From: Couchioplanes caeruleus
GTDB lineage: Bacteria > Actinomycetota > Actinomycetes > Mycobacteriales > Micromonosporaceae
Reading direction: 5' to 3'
Length of the DNA: 64,000 nucleotides
NCBI RefSeq assembly: GCF_023499255.1
Contig: NZ_CP092183.1
Span: 4,336,501-4,400,500 of the forward strand
Shown here: in pieces, positions 9,504-17,135 of the stretch
How the letters are laid out: every line of letters starts with the position of its first letter
How positions within the stretch are numbered: position 1 is the first letter of the stretch
The notes under the pieces: model-generated
Told to the model about the DNA's origin: nothing
The model's input: only the letters and a program-made list of their open reading frames with translations
The model's database searches: none
Program-made: the position numbers and the translations under genes

Positions 9504-9896
9504 TCACGCCGTTCGCCCGGTAGGGAGGCTCTCGCCCGCATCGACGGTGCGGGCGACGACCAGGCACGTGGCGGCGACCGCCAGCTCGACCGCCGCCGAG
9601 GCGCAGGCCGTGGCGAACGGCCGGCCGGCGTCGCTGGTGCACAGGTCGAACCACGCATCGACGCACATCAGCGTAGCGGTCGCGACGGCGGTCGGCGCGA
9701 CCCTCCGGTCGCGACGGCGGGCCAGCCAGCTGGTCGACGCGAGGCCCGCGATGATGGCGACGTCCAGCCCGGCCCAGACGATGTTCCAGTGCCGGGCCGT
9801 GGCGCTGCGGGGCAGGAGCGTGGCGATGCCGATGGTCCATGGCACCAACGCGGCTGCGGCTACCGCCGGCACGGCCGGCAACGAGATTCGGTCCAT
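9504..9896 (-). CDS. Small membrane protein of unknown function
   Basis: The 130-residue product (MDRISLPAVPAVAAAALVPW) has about four hydrophobic segments separated by short charged loops (LARRRDRRVAPTA), with conserved-looking aromatic and Asp residues in CVDAWFDLCTSDAGRPF. It is an inner-membrane protein; similar four-helix proteins occur widely in actinomycetes but I cannot name a family. A start at 9962 is possible; the ATG at 9896 places the first helix directly after the start. It is divergent from the sensor kinase gene. Confidence 0.65.
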   Translation of the reverse strand: MDRISLPAVPAVAAAALVPWTIGIATLLPRSATARHWNIVWAGLDVAIIAGLASTSWLARRRDRRVAPTAVATATLMCVDAWFDLCTSDAGRPFATACASAAVELAVAATCLVVARTVDAGESLPTGRTA

Positions 9897-10029
9897 GGGA
9901 TCAAGCGTGGCTGCCGCGTCGGCCCGTGTCGGTAGCGGCGGCATCCGACTTGGGGGTGGCACTGGGTACAGGGGAGATCCGGTAGTCAGCCGGATCCTCC
10001 GGGCGGCCGCGGCTGGCTAGGGTGGGCGC

Positions 10030-11298
10030 GTGGTGTGGTGGGACGTGCCGGCGGTGCTGTGGTCGCGGCGTACGTGGTTGGCTGTCGCCGGCCTGCTGGC
10101 CGGCGCGGTGCTGTGGCTCGTCCCGGTCGTCCTGGTGTCGGCGATGGTGGGCGTCGGGGAGCTGGTCGGGGCGGAGCACCCCGTGCCCGGCCTGGGCGGC
10201 TCCCCCGAGGTGGGCGGCGCGGTGGGCGCGGTTGCCCCGCTCGCCGTGGCGCTGCCCGTGCTGCTCGCGCTGACCTTCCGGTTCACGTTGTGGCACGAGG
10301 CCCGGCTCCGCCTGCTCGGCGCCGACCTGGCGCCGCCCGCCGCCCGGCCGACCGGCATGCCGCGCCGGCGTTGGCTGGCCCGCCAGGCGGTGTCGTCCGC
10401 AACCTGGCGGCAGGTCCGCTACCACGCCCTCGGCGGCGCATTCCTCGCGCTGGCCGGCGCCCTGGTCCTGGCCGGCGCGGTGTTCGGTCCCGGTTTCGTG
10501 GTCGCCGCTGCGCTCAGCGGCAAGGGCAGCCTGCTGCACCGGTCGCCGATCGCGGCGCTCGGCGTGGCCATGGCCGTCGCTGCGGGCTGGCTCGCCCGGG
10601 GGGCCGGCGCCCTCGACCTGGCGCTGGCCCGGCGGCTCCTGCAACCGCCGCCCGCCGAGCTGCTCGCCCGGCGCGTCGCGTCGCTGTCGGCCAGCCGGGT
10701 CGCCGCCGTCGAGGCGGCCGACGCCGAGCGCCGGCGCATCGAGCGCGACCTGCACGACGGCACCCAGCAGCGCCTGGTGTCGCTGGCCATGAACCTCGGG
10801 ATGACCCGCGCCGCGCTCGCCGGGGCCGACCCCGCGGTGCGCGCGGCCGTCGCGGCGGCGCACGATGAGGCGAAGCAGGCGCTCGCCGAGCTGCGCGACC
10901 TCATCCGGGGCCTGCACCCGGCCGTCCTCGACGAGCTCGGCCTGGATGCGGCGCTGTCCGGCATCGCGGCCCGCTCGCCGGTGCCGGTGCGGCTGGTGGT
11001 GGACCTGCGCAGGCGGCCGCCGGCGGCGATCGAGGCGGTCGCCTATTTCGTGGTGTCCGAGGCGCTGTCCAATGTGGCCAAACACGCGGCCGCGACCCGG
11101 GCCGACGTCGTGGTGCGGGAGCAGACCGACGGCCTGACCCTGGCCGTCGACGACGACGGCCGGGGCGGCGCGGACCCGGTGCGCGGCACCGGCCTGCGCG
11201 GCCTGCGCCAGCGCGTCGAGTCGGTGGACGGCACGCTCAGCATCGCCAGCCCGGCCGGCGGCCCGACGTCGATCCTGGTGACCCTGCCGTGCGGGTAG
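10030..11298 (+). CDS. NarL-type sensor histidine kinase (HisKA_3)
   Basis: The 422-residue protein has about four membrane segments in its first 200 residues with no large extracellular domain. The dimerisation/phosphoacceptor helix ERRRIERDLHDGTQQRLVSL follows, with His242 as the phosphorylated residue. The HATPase part contains FVVSEALSNVAKHA (N box), VDDDGRGG (G1) and GTGLRGLRQRV (G2). It should autophosphorylate and pass phosphate to the response regulator whose gene overlaps its last 10 bases. The GTG start has AGGG seven bases upstream. The signal is unknown. Confidence 0.92.
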   Translation: MVWWDVPAVLWSRRTWLAVAGLLAGAVLWLVPVVLVSAMVGVGELVGAEHPVPGLGGSPEVGGAVGAVAPLAVALPVLLALTFRFTLWHEARLRLLGADLAPPAARPTGMPRRRWLARQAVSSATWRQVRYHALGGAFLALAGALVLAGAVFGPGFVVAAALSGKGSLLHRSPIAALGVAMAVAAGWLARGAGALDLALARRLLQPPPAELLARRVASLSASRVAAVEAADAERRRIERDLHDGTQQRLVSLAMNLGMTRAALAGADPAVRAAVAAAHDEAKQALAELRDLIRGLHPAVLDELGLDAALSGIAARSPVPVRLVVDLRRRPPAAIEAVAYFVVSEALSNVAKHAAATRADVVVREQTDGLTLAVDDDGRGGADPVRGTGLRGLRQRVESVDGTLSIASPAGGPTSILVTLPCG

Positions 11299-11927
11299 TC
11301 CTTGCCGAGGACTCGGTGCTGCTGCGCGACGGCCTGTCCCGGCTGTTCGCCTCCCGCGACTGCCCGGTCGTCGCCGCGGTGGGCGACGCCGACGCTCTGC
11401 TGCGGGCCGTCGGCGAGCACCGGCCCGACCTGCTCGTGGCCGACGTGCGGATGCCGCCCGGCTACGCCGACGAGGGGTTGCGCGCCGCGATCCAGGTCCG
11501 CCGGCAGTGGCCCGAGGTCGGCGTGCTGGTGCTGTCCCAGTACGTCGAGGAGCGGTACGCCACCAAGCTGCTCACCGGCGAGACCAGCCGACTGGGCTAC
11601 CTGCTCAAGGACCGGGTCGCCGACGTCGACGACTTCGTCGCGGCGGCGCGCCGGATCGCCGGCGGCGGCACGGTGTTCGACCCCGAGGTCGTGTCGCAGC
11701 TGCTGGTGCGCCGCACCGACCCGCTCGACCGGCTCACCCCGCGCGAGCACGACGTGCTCGCGCTGATGGCCGAGGGCCGGTCCAACGCGGGCATCGCCGG
11801 CGCGCTGGTGGTCAGCGAGAGCGCCGTGGCCAAGCACGTGAACAGCATCTTCGCCAAGCTGGGGCTGACCCCGGCGGACAGCGACCACCGCCGGGTGCTG
11901 GCCGTACTGCGCTTCCTGGGCGGTTAG
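11289..11927 (+). CDS. LuxR/NarL-family response regulator
   Basis: The 212-residue protein has an N-terminal receiver domain (MRVVLAEDSVLLRDGLSRLF) with phosphoacceptor Asp52 in VADVRMPPG and the conserved Lys in YLLKDRVADVD. A C-terminal GerE helix-turn-helix (LTPREHDVLALMAEGRSNAG, VVSESAVAKHVNSIFAKLGL) binds DNA. The gene overlaps the kinase gene by 10 bases, so the two form a cognate, translationally coupled pair. Targets cannot be told from the window. Confidence 0.93.
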   Translation: MRVVLAEDSVLLRDGLSRLFASRDCPVVAAVGDADALLRAVGEHRPDLLVADVRMPPGYADEGLRAAIQVRRQWPEVGVLVLSQYVEERYATKLLTGETSRLGYLLKDRVADVDDFVAAARRIAGGGTVFDPEVVSQLLVRRTDPLDRLTPREHDVLALMAEGRSNAGIAGALVVSESAVAKHVNSIFAKLGLTPADSDHRRVLAVLRFLGG

Positions 11928-11969
11928 GCCATGTGTCATGACTGCCGCTCGAGCCCTCGGACCCCGTCC

Positions 11970-12899
11970 ATGCGATACGTCACGCGCGTTCCCGCCCCGC
12001 CGCTCGACCGGTTCATCGACGACGTCTACTGCCTGAGCGGGACGCCCCGGCATCGCCGGATGACCGTCCCGCCGATGCCGTCGGCGCACCTGTTCGTGAA
12101 CCTGGGCGGCCCGGTCCGGCTGTGGGACTCCGATCCGTCGGTGCCGCCGGCGGTGCTCACCGGTGCGTGGTTCATGGGCGTGTGGACCCGGCGTTTCCTC
12201 TTCGAGTACCCCACGCCCGTACGGCTGGTCGGCGTGCACTTCAAGCCGTGGGGCATGGCGCCGTTCGCCGGGCTGCCCGCGAGCGAGCTGCGCAACCGCT
12301 GGGTTCCGGCCGGCGCCGTCGGGCAGCGGTTCCCGGACCGGATACGGCAGCGCGTCGGTGACGTGGCCTCGGCCGCCGATGCGCTCCGCCTGGTGGAGGA
12401 CGAGCTGCGGGGGTGCCTGGCAGAGGCGCTGCCGCGGGGACTCGACCTCGTCCGGCGCACCGGGGCAGTGCTGGAGCGGTTCCACGGCGCGGTGCCGATC
12501 GGCGCGCTGACCGAGGCGGCCGGGGTGAGCGGGAACCATCTGGCCGCGCAGTTCAAGTCGCACGTCGGCGTCACCCCGAAGCGGGTCGCACGGATCTACC
12601 GGTTCGCGCGGCTCATCGTCTCCGTGGACGCGTCGCGCCCGCTGGACTGGTCGCGGCTCGCCCACGCGGCCGGCTACTTCGACCAGGCGCACTTCAACCG
12701 GGAGTTCAAGGACTTCACCGGCCACACCCCGTCCGCGTACCTGGCCCTGCGGCGCCGGTGGCCCGCCGAGCGCGGATTCCCGCCGGACAGCGGCCCGATG
12801 CCCGCCGAGGGATTTTGTACAAGCCCGCCGGACGCAGGACTCAGCATGATCCTCGGTGAGGAGATCGGACGATCCGAGGAGGACCAGTGGGCACAGTGA
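11970..12899 (+). CDS. AraC-family transcriptional regulator (DUF6597-type N-terminus)
   Basis: The 309-residue protein starts MRYVTRVPAPPLDRFIDDVY, typical of the DUF6597 domain, with VRLVGVHFKPWGMAPFAG in the sensor part. Its C-terminal AraC DNA-binding domain runs from about VPIGALTEAAGVSGNHLAAQF to AHAAGYFDQAHFNREFKDFT, with the family hallmark DQAHF. An ATG at 11931 would add 13 residues that do not resemble the family. The last codons overlap the start of the reductase gene by 13 bases, suggesting that the regulator and reductase are co-transcribed. Confidence 0.86.
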   Translation: MRYVTRVPAPPLDRFIDDVYCLSGTPRHRRMTVPPMPSAHLFVNLGGPVRLWDSDPSVPPAVLTGAWFMGVWTRRFLFEYPTPVRLVGVHFKPWGMAPFAGLPASELRNRWVPAGAVGQRFPDRIRQRVGDVASAADALRLVEDELRGCLAEALPRGLDLVRRTGAVLERFHGAVPIGALTEAAGVSGNHLAAQFKSHVGVTPKRVARIYRFARLIVSVDASRPLDWSRLAHAAGYFDQAHFNREFKDFTGHTPSAYLALRRRWPAERGFPPDSGPMPAEGFCTSPPDAGLSMILGEEIGRSEEDQWAQ

Positions 12900-13459
12900 T
12901 CATGCACAGCGTGATGTCGGTGGACGGCTTCATCGCGGACGGGAACGACCGGGTGGGGCCGCTGCACGACTGGTACTTCAACGGCGACACGCCGATCCCG
13001 GGCGGCATCACAGTCTCGCGGACGTCGGCGGAGTACGTCGGGCCGATGTGGGAGTCCATCGGCGTGATCATCATGGGCCGGCACCTGTTCGACCTGGTGA
13101 ACGGATGGGAGGGGCGTCCGCCGGCGGGGGAGCACGTCGTCGTGGTGTCCCATCGGCCCAAGCCGGAGGGCTGGCACCCCGAGGCGTCGTACCACTTCGC
13201 CGGCGACGTGCGGGCGGCCATCGACAAGGCGCAGGAGCTGGCCGGTGACCGGGTGATCGCCGTGAACGCGGGCGAGGTGGGCGGGCAGATCTTCGCCGCC
13301 GGCCTCGTCGACGAGGTGGCGATCGACGTGGTGCCGGTCGTGTTCGGAGACGGCAAACGCTACTTCGGCAGCAGCGACGGACAGCACGCGCTGCACGACC
13401 CGCACGTGGTGATCCGGAGCGACGGGGTGCTGCACCTGAGGTACCGGACTGCCCGGTGA
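12887..13459 (+). CDS. Dihydrofolate reductase family (RibD C-terminal-like) protein
   Basis: The 190-residue product begins (M)GTVIMHSVMSVDGFIADGND and contains GVIIMGRHLFDLVNGW and the C-terminal DEVAIDVVPVVFGDGKRYFG, the pattern of RibD_C/DHFR-like NADPH reductases. Actinomycetes carry many paralogues of unknown substrate, so it should not be taken for the folate enzyme. A strong GAGGAGG precedes the GTG at 12887. Its TGA directly abuts the reverse-strand stop codon of the GntR gene with no base between. Confidence 0.87.
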   Translation: MGTVIMHSVMSVDGFIADGNDRVGPLHDWYFNGDTPIPGGITVSRTSAEYVGPMWESIGVIIMGRHLFDLVNGWEGRPPAGEHVVVVSHRPKPEGWHPEASYHFAGDVRAAIDKAQELAGDRVIAVNAGEVGGQIFAAGLVDEVAIDVVPVVFGDGKRYFGSSDGQHALHDPHVVIRSDGVLHLRYRTAR

Positions 13460-14224
13460 TCAGCCCGCCGAGAGGTTGAGCTCGAAGCTGTAGCGGCTCG
13501 CGCGGTACACGTGCGAGCCGTATTCGAGTGCCCGCCCGCTGACGTCCCACGCCGTACGCGTCATCGTCAGCAGCGACGCGCCGCGCTTCTCCTGCAGGAT
13601 GCGGGCCTCGGCCGCGTTCGCCGAGCGGGCGCCGATCACCTGGGTCGCTATGCGCGGCTGGTAGCCGGCGCGGCGCAGCAGCTCGTAGAGGCCGTGCCGG
13701 GCCAGGTCGTCCGCCTCGAGGTGGATGAGGCCGAGCGGGATCGCGTTGTGCATCAGCGCGAGGGGTTCGCCGCCGGCGTAGCGCAGGCGTTCGATCCAGG
13801 TGACCTCGGTGCCGGGGGAGAGCTCGAGGGCCTCGGCGACCTCCGCCGGCGCCGGGATCACCTGAAGCTGCAGGACCTCCGTGCGGGGCTTGCGGTCGGC
13901 GGTCACCAGGTCGTCGTACAGGCTGGACAGCTCGACCGGGCGGCGGACCTTGGGGTGCACGACCTGGGTGCCGACGCCGCGCTTGCGCACCAGCATGCCG
14001 CGCTCGACGAGGTACTGGATCGCGCGGCGGGTCGTGGGGCGGGAGACGCCGAGACGCTCCGCGAGGTCGACCTCGTTCTCGATGCGGGTGCCGACGCCGA
14101 TCTCACCCGCCTCGATGAGCTCCTGCAACCGGCTCGCGACCTGGAAGTAGAGGGGCACCGGGCTGCTCCGGTCGACCTCGACGGGGCGGACCGGGCTGCG
14201 CGGCGGCGAGAGATCGGATGCCAC
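13460..14224 (-). CDS. iolR: GntR/HutC-family regulator, probable repressor of the inositol genes
   Basis: The 254-residue protein has an N-terminal winged helix (PLYFQVASRLQELIEAGEIG, DLAERLGVSRPTTRRAIQYL) followed by a UTRA ligand domain (EVTWIERLRYAGGEPLALMH, ending YSFELNLSAG). The GTG at 14224 has AGGGGG five bases upstream; the frame stays open further but without similarity. It is divergent from iolC, and a perfect palindrome lies between them, so it most likely represses the inositol operon and itself and is relieved by an inositol-derived ligand. The symbol iolR follows position and family and is an inference. Confidence 0.86.
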   Translation of the reverse strand: MASDLSPPRSPVRPVEVDRSSPVPLYFQVASRLQELIEAGEIGVGTRIENEVDLAERLGVSRPTTRRAIQYLVERGMLVRKRGVGTQVVHPKVRRPVELSSLYDDLVTADRKPRTEVLQLQVIPAPAEVAEALELSPGTEVTWIERLRYAGGEPLALMHNAIPLGLIHLEADDLARHGLYELLRRAGYQPRIATQVIGARSANAAEARILQEKRGASLLTMTRTAWDVSGRALEYGSHVYRASRYSFELNLSAG

Positions 14225-14245
14225 AGGACCCCCTAGGTTTTTCAG

Positions 14246-14259
14246 TTTGTCAGGACAAA
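14246..14259. promoter_or_regulatory. Putative GntR operator, perfect 6-2-6 palindrome
   Basis: TTTGTC-AG-GACAAA is a perfect inverted repeat 22 bases upstream of the regulator start and about 190 bases before iolC. It lies just before TTGACG (14263-14268), a candidate -35 for the iolC promoter, so a bound GntR protein would block RNA polymerase. The repeat is seen; its use by the neighbouring regulator is inferred. Confidence 0.6.
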
Positions 14260-14262
14260 GTA

Positions 14263-14291
14263 TTGACGTGGAAGCACTCACGTTATTACAT
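14263..14291 (+). promoter_or_regulatory. Candidate promoter for the inositol operon
   Basis: TTGACG at 14263-14268 is a good -35 match; 17 bases later TTACAT at 14286-14291 is a weak -10. This would leave an untranslated leader of about 145 bases before iolC. The AT content here is locally high for this genome. The pairing is a guess from sequence. Confidence 0.4.
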
Positions 14292-14444
14292 CGAAACGAG
14301 TCGAGACACCCCCGCCGGGGTCGTGAGCCCCCGGTCCCACCGTCTCCCACCGCGCCGTAACCAGCACGGCATCGGGCGTCGTCGCACGCCCCTGTTCCTC
14401 CCGTCGCCCGCCGCGCGCTCCATCCGTTCCCGCAAGGGGGAAGC

Positions 14445-15398
14445 ATGCCCGCAGACGAGGTACTGACCATGGGACGTATCGGCGTCGACCTGTACCCACA
14501 ACAGGTCGGCGTGTCGCTGCGCGAGGTCCGGACCTTCGAGAAGTTCCTCGGGGGCAGCCCCACGAACGTCGCGGTCGCCGCCGCCCGGTACGGCCGGCGC
14601 AGCGCCGTCATCACCCGCACCGGCGACGACCCGTTCGGGGCGTACATCCACGACGCGCTGCGCGCCTTCGGTGTCGACGACCGGTACGTCACGGCTGTGC
14701 CGGCGCTGCCGACGCCCGTCACGTTCTGCGAGATCTTCCCGCCCGACGACTTCCCGCTCTACTTCTACCGCTTCCCGAAGGCGCCGGACCTCGAGATCCA
14801 CGAGTCCGAGGTGGACCTGGACGCGGTCCGCGCCGCCGACGTCTTCTGGGTCACCGGCACGGGTCTGTGCCAGGAACCGTCGCGGTCGGCGACCCTCGCG
14901 GCGCTGCGCGCCCGCGGTCGCTCCGGCATCACCGTGCTCGACCTCGACTACCGGCCGATGTTCTGGGAGTCGCGCGAGGAGGCGCGGCGGTGGGTGCAGG
15001 AGGCCCTGCCGTACGCGACGGTCGCGGTCGGCAACCTCGACGAGTGCTTCACGGCCGTCGGGGTCCGCGAGCCGCGCGCCGCCGCGACCGCCCTGCACGA
15101 CCGCGGCATCGAGCTGGCCGTCATCAAGCAGGGGCCGGAGGGCGTGCTCGCCTCGCGGGCCGGTGAGGAGGTGCAGGCGCCGCCGATACCCGTCGACGTG
15201 GTCAACGGCCTGGGCGCCGGGGACGCCTTCGGCGGCGCGCTGTGCCACGGCCTGCTCGCCGGCTGGGACCTGGAGACCGTCATGCGCTTCTGCAACGCCG
15301 CGGGCGCGATCGTGGCGTCGCGGCTGGCCTGCGCCGACGCGATGCCCACCACGGCCGAGGTGGACGAGCTGCTCGTCGCCGGAGGCAGCCGTGCCTGA
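14445..15398 (+). CDS. iolC: 5-dehydro-2-deoxygluconokinase (PfkB family)
   Basis: The 317-residue kinase phosphorylates 5-dehydro-2-deoxy-D-gluconate in inositol breakdown. It has the PfkB signature GGSPTNVAVAAARYGR near the start, and DVVNGLGAGDAFGGALCHGL with the catalytic Asp near the C-terminus. Length and motifs match bacterial IolC without the fused aldolase domain. The ATG at 14445 is preceded by AAGGGGG. It is the first gene of the operon, and its end overlaps the next gene by 8 bases. Confidence 0.92.
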   Translation: MPADEVLTMGRIGVDLYPQQVGVSLREVRTFEKFLGGSPTNVAVAAARYGRRSAVITRTGDDPFGAYIHDALRAFGVDDRYVTAVPALPTPVTFCEIFPPDDFPLYFYRFPKAPDLEIHESEVDLDAVRAADVFWVTGTGLCQEPSRSATLAALRARGRSGITVLDLDYRPMFWESREEARRWVQEALPYATVAVGNLDECFTAVGVREPRAAATALHDRGIELAVIKQGPEGVLASRAGEEVQAPPIPVDVVNGLGAGDAFGGALCHGLLAGWDLETVMRFCNAAGAIVASRLACADAMPTTAEVDELLVAGGSRA

Positions 15399-16260
15399 CG
15401 TCCACGAGATCGTCGCCGCGCGCGTCGACCGGCCGTACGCGATCGCCTCGGCCGCGAAGAGGCGCCGCCGGCCGCCGTCCTGGCGCGGCGAGCACGGCCG
15501 GCTCATGATGATCGCGGCCGACCACCCCGCCCGCGGAGCCCTGCGCGCCGGCGCCGACCCGCTCGCCATGGGCCACCGCGCCGACCTGCTGGAGCGCATC
15601 TGCACCGCACTGGCCCGCCCCGGCGTCAACGGCGTGCTCGGGACCCCGGACATCCTCGAGGACCTGCTGCTGCTCGGCGTGCTCGACGACAAGGTGGTCA
15701 TCGGGTCGATGAACCGCGGCGGGCTCGCCGGCACCAGCTTCGAGATCGACGACCGGTTCACCGCGTACGACGCCGCCGGGATCGCCACCAGCGGGTTCGA
15801 CGGCGGCAAGATGCTGCTGCGCATCGACCCGGCCGACGCGGGCACCGCGAACACCCTGCAGGGCTGCGCGCACGCCGTCGGGGAGCTGGCGCAGCGGCGG
15901 CTGATCGCGATGGTCGAGCCGTTCATCTCGCACCGCGTCGACGGGCGGGTCCGCAACGAGCTCAGCGCCGAAGCGATGGTGCGGGCGATGACCGTGGCCG
16001 CCGGGCTCGGGCCGACGTCGGCGTACACGTGGTTGAAGGTGCCGGTGGTGGACGACATGGAGCGGGTCATGGCGGCGACCACGCTGCCCGCGCTGATCCT
16101 CGGCGGCGAGGTGTCCGCCGACGCCGACGCCGCGTACGCCCGCTGGGGCAAGGCCCTGGCGCTGCCCACCGTGCAGGGCCTGGTGATCGGGCGCAGCCTG
16201 CTCTACCCGCCCCGCGGGGACGTGGCCGGCGCGGTGGACCGGGCGGTGAGCCTGCTGTGA
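15391..16260 (+). CDS. Cgl0159-type (beta/alpha)8 protein, probable inositol-pathway aldolase
   Basis: The 289-residue product is a TIM-barrel protein with HGRLMMIAADHPARGALRAG, DGGKMLLRIDPADAGTANTL and LIAMVEPFISHRVDGRVRNE. It matches the family found in actinobacterial inositol loci and often labelled deoxyribose-phosphate aldolase-like. No separate iolJ is seen here, so it is the best candidate for cleaving 6-phospho-5-dehydro-2-deoxygluconate to dihydroxyacetone phosphate and malonate semialdehyde. The Lys in DDKVVIGSMN or in DGGKML could be the Schiff-base residue, but I cannot decide. GGAGG precedes the GTG start. Family call is good; the reaction is an inference. Confidence 0.78.
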   Translation: MPDVHEIVAARVDRPYAIASAAKRRRRPPSWRGEHGRLMMIAADHPARGALRAGADPLAMGHRADLLERICTALARPGVNGVLGTPDILEDLLLLGVLDDKVVIGSMNRGGLAGTSFEIDDRFTAYDAAGIATSGFDGGKMLLRIDPADAGTANTLQGCAHAVGELAQRRLIAMVEPFISHRVDGRVRNELSAEAMVRAMTVAAGLGPTSAYTWLKVPVVDDMERVMAATTLPALILGGEVSADADAAYARWGKALALPTVQGLVIGRSLLYPPRGDVAGAVDRAVSLL

Positions 16261-17135
16261 GCCACCTGCTGCGCCGCGGTGAGGCCGCGGAGAAGCCGTT
16301 CGACCTGGTCGTCACCCCGGAGCGCGCCGGGTGGGGGTTCAGCGGGCTGCGCGTGCTGGACCTGACGATCGGCACCCGGGTCAGCTTCGTCACCGGTGAC
16401 GAGGAGATGATCGTCCTGCCGCTGTCCGGCGGGTGCGACGTGACCTGCGACGACGAGCGGGTCACGCTGACCGGGCGCCGGTCGGTGTTCTCCCGGGTCA
16501 CCGACTTCGCGTACCTGCCGGCCGGGTCGGCCGTGACGATCCGCGCCGGCAACGGCGGCCGGTTCGCGCTGCCGTCGGCGCGCACGACGAAGCGGCTGCC
16601 GTTCCGGTACGGGCCGGCCGATGCGGTGCCCGTCGAGCTGCGGGGCGCGGGCCAGGCGAGCCGTCAGGTCAACAATTTCTGTACCCCGGACTCGTTCGAG
16701 GCGGACCGGCTGATCGCCGTGGAGGTGCTGACGCCGGGCGGCAACTGGTCGTCGTACCCGCCGCACAAGCACGACGAGGCGGGCGGGGCCGAGACCGCGC
16801 TCGAGGAGATCTACTACTTCGAGGTCGCCGGTTCACCGTCGGGCACGGCCGGGTCGGCGTACCAGCGGGTGTACGGGCACCCCGGCCGCGACATCGACGT
16901 GTGCGCGGAGGTGCGCAGCGGCGACGTGGTGCTCATCCCGTACGGCTGGCACGGCCCGTCGATGGCCGCACCGGGCTACGACCTGTACTACCTCAACGTC
17001 ATGGCCGGTTCCGGGCCGCGCCGGTGGCTCTTCTCCGACGACCCCGTGCACGCCTGGGTGCGCGGCTCGTGGGACGGCCAGGCGATGGACCCCCGGCTGC
17101 CGCTGACCTCCACCACCGAGAGGAGACGATCGTGA
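16257..17135 (+). CDS. iolB: 5-deoxy-glucuronate isomerase
   Basis: The 292-residue enzyme isomerises 5-deoxy-D-glucuronate to 5-dehydro-2-deoxy-D-gluconate. It is a bicupin: the second cupin carries the metal-binding pattern NWSSYPPHKHDEAGGAETAL-EEIYYFE and later VVLIPYGWHGPSMAAPGYDL. The GTG start overlaps the upstream TGA (GTGA) and the stop overlaps the iolD start in the same way, so translation is coupled along the operon. The length matches IolB. Confidence 0.93.
   Translation: MSHLLRRGEAAEKPFDLVVTPERAGWGFSGLRVLDLTIGTRVSFVTGDEEMIVLPLSGGCDVTCDDERVTLTGRRSVFSRVTDFAYLPAGSAVTIRAGNGGRFALPSARTTKRLPFRYGPADAVPVELRGAGQASRQVNNFCTPDSFEADRLIAVEVLTPGGNWSSYPPHKHDEAGGAETALEEIYYFEVAGSPSGTAGSAYQRVYGHPGRDIDVCAEVRSGDVVLIPYGWHGPSMAAPGYDLYYLNVMAGSGPRRWLFSDDPVHAWVRGSWDGQAMDPRLPLTSTTERRRS

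Noticed and set aside
14225..14722. Longer N-terminus for the GntR regulator (frame open to 14722)
   Set aside because: It would overlap iolC and the promoter, and the extra residues have no similarity; the GTG at 14224 has a good ribosome site.
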